From NCBI GenBank assembly GCA_963921425.1, contig OY992840.1, positions 10,666,501 through 10,730,500 of the forward strand: DNA of 64,000 bases, given 5' to 3'. Below are positions 1 to 11,708 of this stretch, in pieces. Every line of letters begins with the position of its first letter. The stretch's first letter is position 1. Under the pieces are notes generated by a model. That model ran no database searches. It was given only the letters and a program-made list of their open reading frames with translations, and was not told where the DNA came from. The translations under genes were made by a program, and so were the position numbers. The stretch comes from Dryas octopetala. Its lineage: Eukaryota > Streptophyta > Magnoliopsida > Rosales > Rosaceae.

Positions 1-111
1 TTTATTTTTGTCTAGGTTTAGGTTTGATATCAGTTTGTGAATGTTTTTGGATATTGGGTTTGTTTTTGGAAGTTTTTATCTACAAGATTGCTAAATTGTT
101 AATAATGTTGG

Positions 112-477
112 GGGTTAAATACAAAAATGGTCCACGAACTTTACAGTGAATCTCAATTTGGTCCACTATCTATAAAAAGTGTCAATTTGGTCCACGAACT
201 TTGTAAGTTGTATCAAAGCAGTACAAACGTTAACTTCCATCGAAAAATTTAACGAAAACTGGTCATGTGCACAACAAGTGACCACATTTTCAGAGGCATT
301 TTCGTCCGTTCATCACATTTTCATGTGACCAATTTCGTTAATTTTCTGATAAAAGTTAGCGTTTGTACTGGTTTGGTACAACTTGGAAAGTTTGTGGACC
401 AAATTGACACTTTTTATAGTTAGTGGATTAAATTGAGACTCATTATAAAGTTTGTGGACCATTTTTGTATTTAACCC
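112..477. mobile_element. Mutator-type MITE, 366 bp
   Basis: The ends are inverted repeats (gggttaaatacaaaaatgg at the left, its complement at the right), and the complementarity runs well inward through the 'tttggtccac' blocks. A perfect 9-bp direct repeat, taatgttgg, flanks it at 103-111 and 478-486. A 9-bp TSD with long TIRs points to a Mutator-like non-autonomous element. It has no coding capacity. Confidence 0.88.
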
Positions 478-655
478 TAATGTTGGAGATTAATTGCGTT
501 AAAAAGCTTATTGTTTGTTTTTATTTCAATTTCTTAGTTGAATTAATTGATTTGGAGTAGCTTTTTACCTCCAAACTGTCACTTAGCCCTAGATAGGTTG
601 ATCGATGACTTGATGTGTATGTATCGGAGGGACCAATTTATTATGTTTTTATTTA

Positions 656-1093
656 GGGAAAAGATTTTTAATATGGCAAATATAAGACATATGTACCTAA
701 TCTGATGTGACAAAATTATTTTGCTCATATCACTAGTTATTTGCCACATCAGATTACTATCTTTATTATTAAAAGACATTCTTGTCCAAATTAAATCAAA
801 TGGTTGAAATTAGTACTTAATTAATATTATTATTATATATCTTATTTTTATTTATCATTCTCCATCTTCAACCTCCAAAAAATCTTTAATTTTTCTTCAA
901 AATTCAACCAAATTGTTCATAGCAATAAAATTTGGTGGCCTCATCTAAGCTAGTCAATCTATACTTTAATTAATGTTTTGTAGAATTTTAAACAAGGTTA
1001 TATTAGTATTTTTAAAAGCTTATGTGGCATATATTATTAAATAATTTAATTGACAAAGAAATTCCATGTCATTAGGGCACTCTAGCATTGCCC
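656..1093. mobile_element. Probable Mutator-type MITE, 438 bp
   Basis: A 9-bp direct repeat, ttttattta, lies at 647-655 and 1094-1102. The ends (gggaaaagat and the complement of attgccc) are only loosely inverted, but inner blocks such as 'gccacat' recur in inverse order. The right end, read inward, carries a motif (gggcaatgctagagtgccct) also seen in the larger degenerate copy at 46.3-47.1 kb. No gene inside. Confidence 0.6.
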
Positions 1094-1102
1094 TTTTATT
1101 TA

Positions 1103-2306
1103 TTTGGATGACGATTGAGATTTGTATTTAAGATTTCTTAAAATATTATGAATAAAAATATTAAAAGATCGATCAATTGGCAATTAGTGAAGCCCAAGTT
1201 ATTTAACACTCTAGATATGCATGACATTGTATGTGTATATTACTTATTATAAATAATGATCTGAAATATTTAACATTCATTAATCCCATCTCATACTTAG
1301 AACGATGCTTAGGGTATCTAGCTGGATTAAAATTTCTTTGTAATATATATATATTATACCTCTAATGGCCTTCCTTATGATGATTTTTTATTTAATTTTA
1401 AAATTTATGATATTATAATTATTTAACTATTAATGGGGTTAATAGGCGTTAATAGTACTCTTGTAATCGTATACTCTTGTATGTATGAAAAAATTGTGAG
1501 GGGATTAAAATTACTACTTGTATATCAATATCAGCCAATTATAGTGCTGTACGTACCTATATATATATATATATATAAGTCTTATTTGGCATTTAGATTC
1601 AGTTCTAGAAGTTGAACATTATTTGATGGTAACAGTTGTTGCAGTGTTAAGTAGTGCTACGTACCAAAATGGTCATTGATGATTGCAGAAAATTTCCCTT
1701 TCAATTTTCCTGAACAAATTTTCATTAGACTATGGCCTGTTCATGACAAGAAGACCGAAAGAGTCGGTCACTGAGAAAATTCCACATATTAAACCCAGCC
1801 AGAGTGCAAATTACGGTTTCTAGAAGCTCATCTCTATCCACTAGCATACCTTTCCAATCGTATACGTTCATTCATGTGCTGTGAAGAATTGTCTCCATGC
1901 ATGCATACATGTCATGGCCTGAATGGCTCAAATTAATTGCCAATAATTGGGTTATGTTTACTTTGTGAGAAATTCTTTAGTGACAATTGTATCACATGCT
2001 TGTACGGTGAGACTTCCATTCATATACTAGCAAATATTTTATTTTAAATAAATTTATAGTTTTAAAATAATACAAATATTAGCATGTGGGTAGTCATGTC
2101 ACATGCATGGTGATTAAGAGTTTTATTCATATATTGGCCTGTGTTCTTATTTTAAGTAAAATATTGTAAAATAAATAGAACAAATAACATTGTACTATTG
2201 AATGATCTTATTATACACATGATACGACTGATTCTACTTTATTTGAGACTTTTTCTTACTTTTAACGTACATACCTAACTAGCTAGTTGATGATCGAGCT
2301 AGCTCA
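1103..2306. other. Intergenic, no gene seen
   Basis: AT-rich sequence with short (TA)n runs near 1345 and 1560. The only open frames are short and low-complexity. I see no gene, RNA or bounded transposon. Confidence 0.6.
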
Positions 2307-2315
2307 TTTTTCCAT

Positions 2316-2723
2316 GAATAATACTTGGGTCACCCCACCCCTCCTCCCAAATTCTGATTTCGGCAATGTCAGCCCATAATCGGAACCGTTCACTTTTTAG
2401 ATAACATATTAAAGATCATCTCTGCAAAAAATCAAATCAATCAGAAATCGTGTAGTTATATTACTGTTGTCAATTAAATAGAAAAAGTCAATGGTTTGGT
2501 AAAAAAATCACTTTTTAATTGAAAACCATCTATTTTTTCTATTTAATTGACAACAGTTATATAATTAAATGATTTCTGATTAATTTGATTTTGTACAAAG
2601 ATGATCTTTACTATGTTATCTAAAAAGTAAACGTTTCCGATTATGCGTCGACATTGTCGAAATCAAAATTTGGGGGAGTGAGATGACTTTGAGGTACTCC
2701 CCAGGGGTGACCCAGTATTGTTC
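2316..2723. mobile_element. Mutator-type MITE, 408 bp, near-palindromic
   Basis: The termini match as inverted repeats (left gaataatacttgggtcaccc, right complement gaacaatactgggtcaccc). The arms stay complementary almost to the centre near 2510, so the whole element can fold as one hairpin. The 9-bp direct repeat tttttccat flanks it at 2307-2315 and 2724-2732. A decayed relative lies at about 27.64-27.92 kb. Confidence 0.88.
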
Positions 2724-2907
2724 TTTTTCCATCCCATGGAGAAAGCCATAACTCTTTTTTGGTTCAACGTAAAATATATGTCGTCATACTTCTAGCTACT
2801 TGTCCAACCATTTGGATGCTTCCCAATTAATTAAGAATTTTCTCTTACTGCAATTTGCATGATTAAATTGATTAAGATGGTCAAATTCTATATTATATAT
2901 GAAATAA

Positions 2908-3451
2908 GAGGAAATTATAGATTTGGTCAACTTATTTTATATCTAATTCAATTTTGGTCCATGATCTTTTTTAAGTTCTATTTTAGTCCACTAATTATTC
3001 AACTTATTCAATAAATGTTCAGATTTGTTTTCTCAAATTTGTCCCGCCTTTTATCCTATCAAATTTCAGTCAAATTCAACAAATATATACTTGTTTTAAA
3101 ATTATGTATCATCTCTTTACAACTATATAAAAATCATTCGAAGCTCTAAAACTTAATATAATTGACTCCAAAGTAGGATACCCGAAACTACCAATTTTTC
3201 ATAAAAAATTTTCAAAATTTTCAAACTTTACCAAAATTCAATTCTCTTTAATTTTAATCATTCAAATTGGTTCATATAAAAATATAATCGAAGAAAACAC
3301 AACCAAACGGATTTAAAATTATAACTTAAAAAATATTGTGAACCAAATTGAACTAGGTATAAAATAAGTTGACCAAAATTAAACTTAAAAAAGATCGTAG
3401 ATTAAAACTAAACTAAGTATAAAATAAGTTGATCAAATTTATAATTTCCTC
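2908..3451. mobile_element. Mutator-type MITE, 544 bp
   Basis: The inverted termini begin gaggaaattatagatttggt, with a close complement at the right end, and inner blocks ('aacttattttata') also pair. A perfect 10-bp direct repeat, tatgaaataa, flanks it at 2898-2907 and 3452-3461. No coding capacity. Confidence 0.87.
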
Positions 3452-3461
3452 TATGAAATAA

Positions 3462-4395
3462 ATTTGAACCTGTCTTTGCATGTCAATCCTTAAACAAAGG
3501 ACATATTTGATAAACACAAGATCAATCGACACAAAATATAATTAGATGATCCTATATTCCAATCCACTATTTGGTGGCTTATATGTAAAGGAGAGCCACG
3601 TACAATCACACGTTGCCAGATGAATTACGTGTCCAGACTGAACCATGTACTTCCTTTTTTTTTGGGTTATACTTATATATGCTCAAAATTACATTATTTT
3701 AACTTTTGTTTGATTCTTCTAGAGAATGTGATCGAGTTCACATGCAACAATTAATCAATCTGCTACCTACCTATATGGCTATATCTAAGATGGCGGTTTG
3801 TTTCTTTTCTTGTATTACATATTCTCTGCCAATTTTTTTTTTTTACCCAAGGTACTATTCCCATGTTCGAACTTGTGTCCAATCAAGAGTCGTATACGAA
3901 TTGGGATGGTTCAGTCCCAATGGCATGCAACGCACGCATGCATGCCTGCATGCCTGCCTAGTGCCTAGGCTTTTCCTTTGGTCATGTGGCCGCACCCCCC
4001 AAGCTAGCTACCTAACATGTGCACCAAGACATGCCTTCGCCTACTTCCATATATACATATATTTTTATATAATTCCATATTATAACATTTTTTCTTTGGG
4101 TTTAGAACCCATGCCAGTTGTTTTTTTCTTTGTCCGGTCGTCAAGGAGAGCATGGATCAGGCTCTCTTAGGTGGCTACTAGCTACTAGCCCTACCATTAA
4201 CAATCATTAATAACGGAGAATCATTGATTCTAAATCGTACATATGATTCAATATATACAAAGTTCCGTTTACGAAGGAATGATCGATCCAAATTTAATGA
4301 TGAATAAAAGAAGAAAAAAGGGTGCGTAAGGAAAAAGAGTAAGATTTAAATAGAAGAGATCATTTTGTCTTAAAAAATGACCCCACGTGATTAGC
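3462..4395. other. Intergenic, no supported gene
   Basis: A 154-codon open frame at 3706-4170 has no recognisable domain, is rich in runs of one residue and looks fortuitous. A cgcacgcatgcatgcctgca microsatellite-like patch lies near 3930-3960. Nothing else is bounded. Confidence 0.5.
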
Positions 4396-4420
4396 ACAAA
4401 AAAAATTATTTTATGTGACT

Positions 4421-4605
4421 ATAACATCACGTAGCATAATGATATGGTATTATTAATTTACTAAAATTATAATACGTGGATAATCTTAAGGGTTTTTTCT
4501 TAGATTTTAAGGTTTTAGAAATTAATTATTATACACGTGTTATAATTTGAGTAAATTGGTAAGATCACGTCATCATGTCACGTGGTATTACGGTTACACA
4601 CAATA
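4421..4605. repeat. Inverted repeat, likely decayed MITE
   Basis: Arms at about 4421-4485 and 4537-4605 are imperfect complements sharing blocks such as 'aatttact', 'aaattataa' and 'acgtg'. The ends are too eroded to fix a TSD. It resembles the inverted repeat at 59.2-59.3 kb in its 'gtaacc' and 'tcacgt' motifs. Confidence 0.55.
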
Positions 4606-6069
4606 ATTCATTGATTAGCACATAGTACTATGCAAATGGAAATTTGGATGAAAAATGTATAAATTGACGAATAATCTCAATCGACAAAATTGAAATACTT
4701 ATAATCATTAATTTCTCAAATTAGAAATTTGAGGATAATACTGATACAAATATAATGGTCTAGAGAGCAAAATGACATTAATCACTTTTTTTAACAAACA
4801 GAAAACTTAAAAGAACCCAAACTTTGAATGATAATTGAATCCGTTAATTTATCTAGTTTCACCATGAGAGATTCGAAATTGGCAAAGGAGAATAGAGAAA
4901 GAAGAGAGAATGAGTGTTATCATTATTTGATTCTGAATTAAATGGCCAAATGGCATGTTTTAATTGGCCTTCCCTGCCACTCAGCATGATGACATGGCAG
5001 GGCACTCCCCACTAAAGTTTTTTCTCATTTTTGTGCACCCATTAAATACTATGAATTCTTTTCTTAGAATCATAAAATATAATCATAGTGTAATCCTCAA
5101 ACCTCATTGTATAGTACTCGAACTCCCCATTATGTAAGGCAAGAAAAAAAAAAGGTAGTTAATTTTCCAAAACTTCTTTGTTTCTCCTCATCACGTGTGG
5201 TTTTACTGTTTTAGCCAAGCCAAGCCTACCCAAGTTTTGTTGTAGCTTGAGCTTGACTTGATTTTCTTATGCCTTCTACAATGGGCACCAGAAAGGTTAC
5301 CCAAAACCTATTTTGGGTTCTAATTGAGTTTTTTTGAACACCACCGGGCCAAAATTGTAGACCCAAAAAATGCCAAAACCTAAAACCCAAACCCAGGGCC
5401 CACCACGTGCGTGCGTCAGGGGAGAGTGAATCACAGCTGCAGCCGAAAAAGCCTAGGAGTGGGCCCCAGCCCACTGACGTGGAGACCTAAAGCTCGTGCA
5501 TGAAATGAACGAACGCACCAGATGTGTAGACCATTGCGATTGGACACCCATCTTCAGATTAAGCACCAACGGCTCTTTTTTTTAATGTATCCAGCGGCTC
5601 AGATTTTTGGGCCGTTGCAAATCAACGACCCAGATTGCATGCAATATATGTAATTTTTTTTATAAAAAATCATAAAAAATTGGAAAAAAAATCTGAAAAA
5701 AAAAAATGTCTGAAAAATATGAAAAATGTCTAGAAAAATCCTAACGTCTTGTACCCAAAAATTCTATATATACCTCATTCTTCTCTCTTTTACACAACAA
5801 TTTCATCAAATTTAAATTAATTCAATATGGTTAGAGGTCTTACTTGGTCCCCAAATGCAATTCTTGGTGCGAATAAAAACAAATGATATATTGTAAAATG
5901 AAATAAATTGTATTGTGTTTAACGTTTTTATGCATTTTAATATATTAATATTAGTGTCATTTTGAAGAGCTAATTAAAATATTAACAATATATGTTATAA
6001 TATTCATAATCATAAAAGTTTATAAACTTTAAATTAACGAGTACTTAATCAATTTTACGCATAATTTAA
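4606..6069. other. Intergenic; possible transposon 5' leader near 5.76 kb
   Basis: Mostly AT-rich. Around 5763-5880 the order tatatata, a pyrimidine-rich stretch with ctctcttttacacaac, and an ATG at 5827 followed by about 19 codons looks like a promoter, 5' leader and truncated first exon, as often seen in fragments of plant DNA transposons. I cannot assign a family. The rest holds no gene I can support. Confidence 0.35.
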
Positions 6070-6450
6070 AAGGAGACTTAAAATTCAGTTCATTTTATAA
6101 GTTTTTCTTAGACTAAGATCGGTAGTAATTTAAGATTTTTAATCAAGTCCTTTTATTTTTCTTTTTTGACGATTTTATGTTAGGTTTTAACTCCGGAATT
6201 TTGGGCGCATGCAGCCTCTAAAAAACTCACTCTACACCCTAGGAGAAGAAATACTCTTCAAATCGGATGAGGACTTTATTATGAATTAAAAAGATTTTCT
6301 TATAAATTAAAAATACTTTATTATGAATTAAAAAAAATCTTATAAATTAAAGGACTTTATTTATGAATTAAAAGAATTTTTTAATAAATTTTAAAACATT
6401 CCCGGTCTCCATCTAAAAACTGTTTTTCTAAAGAATCTAAGCCTAATTAT
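6070..6450. repeat. Dispersed repeat family, copy 1
   Basis: The block from 'aggagacttaaaattcagtt' through 'ttttatgttaggttttaact' to 'gaatctaagcctaatt' recurs in inverted orientation at 45112-45480, in the same order. A shorter relative lies near 47265-47340. It is AT-rich, non-coding and holds short direct repeats of 'tttattatgaattaaaa'. The ends show no clear TIR or TSD, so the class is unknown. Confidence 0.7.
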
Positions 6451-6803
6451 TTTTAATTTAAATGGGTGAAAAATACTGAAACTCATTTTGGGCCTCTCAG
6501 CACTATGGTGTTGCTGATACCCAATCCCAAAATTTGGACACTATTTGAGGGCCAAAATGGGTTTGGGTTTTATTAGACATTAGAAAGGAATCAATAAGTT
6601 AGTGTTTTTCTTGCTTTTTAAAATAACATAATGACAAAAATTTGTTTTCAGATTTACTCATGAGCTAGAGTCATGTGAAAGCATGTTTTACATAAAATTC
6701 AATAAAATTCTCACCGAAAGGGGTGGTGCATGAAGCCAAAATTTTCCTTGAGAAGGCACTTACCACCCCGTTATCCTGATTTGTTTTTTTTAATAATTGA
6801 TAA

Positions 6804-6937
6804 GTCGATGAGCCTTAATCAGCACAAGTGGCATGGGATGGATCACCCGGGTCAACTGTGAGTTGAAATCCTATAAGTTCAAGCCTGCTTGTAATAAACA
6901 ATATATATATCATTGTTAAAAAAATTCTGTCCAAAAA
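6804..6937 (+). mobile_element. tRNA-derived SINE, about 134 bp
   Basis: A Pol III A-box-like motif (agcacaagtggca, near 6820) is followed about 55 bases later by a degenerate B box (aagttcaagcc, near 6878), then an A-rich tail. A perfect 12-bp direct repeat, aataattgataa, flanks it at 6792-6803 and 6938-6949, as expected for L1-mediated insertion. It belongs to the tRNA-headed plant SINEs; the B box has drifted from ggttcgaa, so it is not a functional tRNA. Confidence 0.78.
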
Positions 6938-7589
6938 AATAATTGATAAATAAATAAAACATATATATATATATTAACTTCTTGGAAAGAATTTTCAATA
7001 TAATTAATCAGTTGCTAAAACTTGTTAGTATATAATTTTTCAGTGATTCGATACCTTACAATGTAAACAAAAAAACAATGCACAAACATCTTATTAAAAA
7101 AACAATCTCAATGAGGTGTTTGTCTATTAATTAGAAGAAAAATTTAAAAATTAAAAATGACTAAAATCTACCAATTAGTAAAGAAAAATACATTGGCTTT
7201 TATAGCCAAGTAGTGTCTTATGGAAAGGATGGGTTTACCATATATGTACCGTAGCCATTGAACCCCAAACAAAAAGATTTATTACTATGCTTTCATAACA
7301 TCTTTTTCTCTGATTGACTAGTAACATCCCTTTTCATTTACCAGATTAGTAACTTAATTCCAACCCAAAAAAAATGACTGGTAACTTAATTTTTTAATTT
7401 TTTTGGTTCCGATCTTAAGTTGGGTGTTCCAATGCAAGTTTATGTTACTAAACTGAATGTGACCTAATTAAGCAGTTATAATCATAAGGTACGTTAGAGT
7501 ACATATTTTTTTTTTTCTTAGACTTCTGTTAATCTACGTATATTAAAATTTTATATTAATATATTACATTTTTGTATATAACATACAAT

Positions 7590-8113
7590 TAGAGGTGTAC
7601 AACAGATCAGCCCATTTAATAATCGGGCCAGGTCGAGTCGATTCAATTATTTTAAACTTTAAGTCTAGCCCGACCCATGGCCCATCCCATAATGAGTTGT
7701 GTCAGGCTCGTGCCGGTGCCGGGAGGGCCGGCCCGATTAATTAATTTAAGTTTATTTTATTATTTAATAATTCAAATACTTAATTTTTAAAATTAATCAA
7801 CAATGTCAATATAAATTTAAAAAATAGAAATGAATAAGAAATAAGTTTTTAATTGAATATATAATTGTACTTTAGTTTTATGGAAATTTGTTTTATTTGT
7901 GAAACTAAATATTAGTCTTTAAATTTTAAAAAAATAATTGAGAAACTAATATAAAAACCTTAGCCCAACTCGGCCCATAAGTACGAGCCGGGCTCGGCTC
8001 AGCCCACTTAAAGGCTAAGCACGGGACAGGCTCGGCTTGGCCCAACCTGGCCAACTTTAAACAGGCCGTGTTCGTGCCCAACCCGGCCCGGCTTGGCCTG
8101 ATGTACACCTCTA
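7590..8113. mobile_element. hAT-type non-autonomous element, 524 bp
   Basis: The termini are tagaggtgtac and its complement. The flanking 8-bp repeats catacaat (7582-7589) and catgcaat (8114-8121) differ at one base. An 8-bp TSD with TAGAGGTG-like ends is typical of hAT. Each end carries a GC-rich block (7620-7735 and 7960-8100) full of 'gcccg' and 'gggcc' words around an AT-rich core. No transposase frame. Confidence 0.85.
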
Positions 8114-8121
8114 CATGCAAT

Positions 8122-9270
8122 AGAAAGAAATTTGCATAATTATCAGATTAATGTGATTGCAATATGTAATTGAACAATAGTCATAGCTATAACTGAGCAA
8201 CATTTACAACATTGTAAGTCAACTGGACCGCATGAATTATGTTTTTTCGTGTTAGGCCGTTTGACATGCATTAATGTAAATATCCCTAATTTCACGAGAT
8301 TGTTGCATGCATTTAAATAGTTCTTGACTATTTAATAATATTATTAATTATTGATCACATCTATCAAAGAGGTGAAACCTACTTTTCTTAGGTAAATTCC
8401 ACGTAAGTCCATCTTAATGAAAAAACGAACGGTACAAATAATTTTATCTTGAGTTTTGAACACCAAATTTCAAAGTTAATGAAAATACAATTCAATTATT
8501 ATTAAAAAAACACTTTAATTATCAATATTTTTTGTTAAATGAGATCTTAAACAAAGTGGGTTTCAAATCTTACCTCATTGAATTTTTTTTTTAATTCCTA
8601 TCCCTACTAAATTACAAAGCTAGATATATGGTCCTCAATTAAGTCAAGCCATCTGTTTAAAAAAAGGAAGAAAAAACCGTCCGACCCTCATTTTGTCTTG
8701 ACCAAAAGGGATCCACAGGCAGAAACGTTCTTCATGCCTTTAAACAGCACCATTAATGATTCATAAAATACAATACTTTATGGTAATTCATTTTGACTCG
8801 TAATAAATTAAATAATTAAGAGGCGTATGGTAATCTATTCTAAAACTGTGTTAAAAAATGTTATTTCTTATTTCATCTGGAAATATCATAGCTGAAAACA
8901 AAAAAAAAACAGTCAGTTTTCGAAGAAGATACCAAACCGACCTAAGCCTTTAATTAAGACTATGAGATTCAGTTGATATGGTATGTATTTGTGCCCCATT
9001 GTTTGGTCCATTTGAAAGTGCAACAGAAACTGCATATATATCCATCTCAATTGAGCCTGCAGGCCCCAACAGTGATCAGAGTGTAATACTTGGTCATAAA
9101 AAGACGCCTGAACGCCCAAGAATTCCAGTTGTAAACTTGTAATTTTGCTCCAAAGTCACCATATCCCACATTGGCCGTCCAGGAAAAGTCAAATTTTTTT
9201 GCCAATTCCCTCATTCTAAAAACCCCTTTAAATCCCACTACACCCTTCTACACAGAACCCCAAGTGAACC

Positions 9271-9272
<2 letters not shown>
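8122..9272. other. Intergenic and promoter region of the MATE gene
   Basis: No gene or bounded repeat is visible. The last few hundred bases upstream of the MATE gene should hold its promoter. There is only a weak TATA-like string (tttaaatcc near 9229), so the transcription start is not fixed. Confidence 0.45.

Positions 9273-9303
<31 letters not shown>
9273..9303. repeat. (CT)n microsatellite in the MATE 5' leader
   Basis: An uninterrupted CT run ends a few bases before the start codon at 9311. Pyrimidine-rich leaders are common in plant genes. Confidence 0.95.
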
Positions 9304-9306
<3 letters not shown>

Positions 9307-9310
9307 AACT

Positions 9311-10846
9311 ATGCACCAGTTAGACTCTTCTCCTCTGTCCTGTAAATGCAGCTCAACTGCACTTGAGCATCAAAACCATAATCCCCAAAAGGCCCATCTC
9401 TCTCTTGCTCTCAATGAAGCCAAATGCATAGCCAGCATATCATTTCCAATGGTACTAACAGCCCTTTTACTCTATTCACGCTCCATGATCTCCATGCTCT
9501 TCCTCGGCCGCCTTGGCGAGCTTGCCTTGGCTGGTGGTTCACTTGCCATTGGCTTTGCCAACATAACAGGGTACTCTGTTCTCTCAGGCCTTGCTATGGG
9601 GATGGAACCCATTTGCGGCCAAGCTTTTGGGGCAAAAAGATACAAACTTCTTGGCCTCACTCTGCAGAGAACAGTGATTCTTCTCTTCCTAACTTCAATT
9701 CCCATAGCATTTCTGTGGTTCAACATGAAGAAAATCTTGATTTATTGCAGCCAACAAGATGAGATTGCAACTCAAGCTCAATCTTACATTCTTTATTCTC
9801 TTCCTGACCTCATTGCACAGAGTCTTTTGCACCCTCTTCGCATTTATCTTCGAACTCAATCCATAACTGTGCCTCTGACTTGCTGTGCAACTCTGGCTAT
9901 TCTTCTCCACATTCCCATCAATTATCTTCTTGTTTCTGTGCTTGATCTTGGGATCAAAGGCGTCGCGTTAAGCGGGGTTTGGACTAACATCAATCTTGTA
10001 GGATTGTTGATCGTTTACATTGCTATCTCCGGCGTGTACAAGAAAACTTGGGGTGGTCTTTCCATGGAGTGCTTCAAAGGGTGGAAAAACCTTCTGAATT
10101 TGGCGATTCCAAGCTGCATTTCGGTTTGTTTAGAGTGGTGGTGGTATGAGATCATGATTTTGCTTTGTGGGTTGTTACTTAACCCTCAAGCAACAGTTGC
10201 TTCAATGGGAGTTCTGATCCAAACCACAGCTTTGATATACATTTTCCCATCTTCTCTAAGCTTTGGTGTGTCAACAAGGGTGGGAAATGAGCTTGGTGCT
10301 AACCGGCCCGAAAGAGCAAAACTTGCTGCAATTGTTGGCATCTCTTATAGCTTCATATTGGGATTTTCAGCATTGTTATTTGCTGTAACAGTGAGGAACA
10401 TTTGGGCCAGCATGTTCACCCAAGACACAGAGATCATTGCTTTAACTTCAATGGTGCTGCCAATTATTGGACTCTGTGAGCTTGGGAACTGTCCACAAAC
10501 AACAGGTTGTGGGGTTTTGAGGGGAACTGCAAGGCCTAAATTGGGTGCAAACATAAACTTGGGTTGCTTCTATCTTGTGGGAATGCCTGTTGCAGTGTGG
10601 TTGAGTTTCTTTGCAGGGTTTGATTTCAGAGGGCTCTGGTTGGGTCTTATGGCAGCCCAGGGCTCATGTGTTGTGACCATGTTGTTTGTTTTGGCAAGAA
10701 CCAATTGGGAACTTCAAGTCCAGAGAGCCAAGGAGCTTACAGGAACTGTCACTATTGATGGTGGTGATGATGGTGAACAAGATTTTGATGAAGCTGATTA
10801 TTCTTTGTTACTACCAAACACAGAATGTGACAAGTCCCCAGTATGA
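9311..10846 (+). CDS. MATE efflux transporter (DETOXIFICATION, DTX48-56 clade)
   Basis: An intronless 511-residue multidrug and toxic compound extrusion protein, expected to exchange protons for organic substrates across a plasma or endomembrane. Two MatE repeats are visible (about residues 50-215 and 270-435), with roughly twelve hydrophobic segments. Diagnostic strings include SGLAMGMEPICGQAFGAKRY in the first repeat, LEWWWYEIMILLCGLLLNP at the start of the second, RVGNELGANRP and GNCPQTTGCGVLRGTARP. The length (about 500) and single exon match the Arabidopsis clade with DTX48-DTX53, implicated in organ size, senescence, iron or hormone responses. The acidic C-terminal tail (DGGDDGEQDFDEAD) is typical of variable cytosolic ends. 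The ATG at 9311 follows a CT-rich leader and is the first in frame. Substrate and membrane cannot be told from sequence. Neighbours are unrelated. Confidence 0.95.
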   Translation: MHQLDSSPLSCKCSSTALEHQNHNPQKAHLSLALNEAKCIASISFPMVLTALLLYSRSMISMLFLGRLGELALAGGSLAIGFANITGYSVLSGLAMGMEPICGQAFGAKRYKLLGLTLQRTVILLFLTSIPIAFLWFNMKKILIYCSQQDEIATQAQSYILYSLPDLIAQSLLHPLRIYLRTQSITVPLTCCATLAILLHIPINYLLVSVLDLGIKGVALSGVWTNINLVGLLIVYIAISGVYKKTWGGLSMECFKGWKNLLNLAIPSCISVCLEWWWYEIMILLCGLLLNPQATVASMGVLIQTTALIYIFPSSLSFGVSTRVGNELGANRPERAKLAAIVGISYSFILGFSALLFAVTVRNIWASMFTQDTEIIALTSMVLPIIGLCELGNCPQTTGCGVLRGTARPKLGANINLGCFYLVGMPVAVWLSFFAGFDFRGLWLGLMAAQGSCVVTMLFVLARTNWELQVQRAKELTGTVTIDGGDDGEQDFDEADYSLLLPNTECDKSPV

Positions 10847-11427
10847 ATCTGAGCAGCATTGACCAATTTGAAGTAGGTTTTTTGATATAGTTTTGCTTCT
10901 TCTTTTTTTGGTTGCAAAAAAGGGAAACAATTCTATTGTAAATGATATTGAGAAGTAGGGAGGTGGTTGTACAAGATCCATTTGTGATTTGTTTAGTTCA
11001 ATATGAAAGGTTAATTATTTACAGAACCAGTGTTTACTGTTTATTTCTTATGACAGACTCTTGTGGAAATGCTTTCTTATATATATTTTTCTAATTATAT
11101 GGTCAAACAGAAACACATTGTTGTTGCTTTGTTGCTTATAACATATTTTAGTGGAAGTAATTTGTTTTATCTTTTGTTTGTTTGATGGGAAATGGCCGGA
11201 AGCAGATCAATGTTGTTTTGTTTCTAATGACAGACTTATCTTGAAGCAGTTTGTTTTGTATTTTGGCTCGAATGCTTTGGGAATTATCCATTTCATCTGC
11301 ATCCATGTGCACAAAATACTCAGATGGTGAAAGCATGCGCAAAGATGAGGGTTGGATTAGCTTTTGAGTGAGAAAAGATGGGTCGCAAGACTCGCAACTG
11401 GGAACCCACTGCAGACCATATTAGTAA
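10847..11427. other. MATE 3' UTR and intergenic DNA
   Basis: T-rich sequence after the stop, including tgtaaatgat-like plant poly(A) context near 10940 and an aatatgaaa string near 11000. Beyond about 11050 nothing is recognised. Confidence 0.5.
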
Positions 11428-11699
11428 GGCCAAATTACACTTTTGGTCCCTTAACTTTGACGGAATTTTCACTTTGGTCATATACTTTTTTTTTGTGAAG
11501 ATTTTGGTCATGTACTTTTTATATGATAGCAATTAAGTTTAAATAATTAACATCATTTATCATCAATTTAAACGAGATTAACGATTTGAATTTAATTGCT
11601 ATCGTATTGAAAGTAAATGATTAAAATTACCAAAATTAAAATAACAGGACCAAAGTAAAAATTTCACGAAAATAAAGGAACTAAAAGTGTCATTTGGCC
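11428..11699. mobile_element. Mutator-type MITE, 272 bp
   Basis: Inverted termini (ggccaaattacacttttggt at the left; the complement of the right end is ggccaaatgacacttttagt). A perfect 9-bp direct repeat, tattagtaa, flanks it at 11419-11427 and 11700-11708. Inner segments such as 'atagcaattaa' also pair. Non-coding. Confidence 0.88.
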
Positions 11700-11708
11700 T
11701 ATTAGTAA

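Noticed and set aside
3706-4170. 154-codon open frame as a gene
   Set aside because: No domain, homopolymer-rich, no splice or promoter context and a simple-sequence core.
9424-9762. Second frame overlapping the MATE gene
   Set aside because: A shadow of the transporter in another frame, with no family features.
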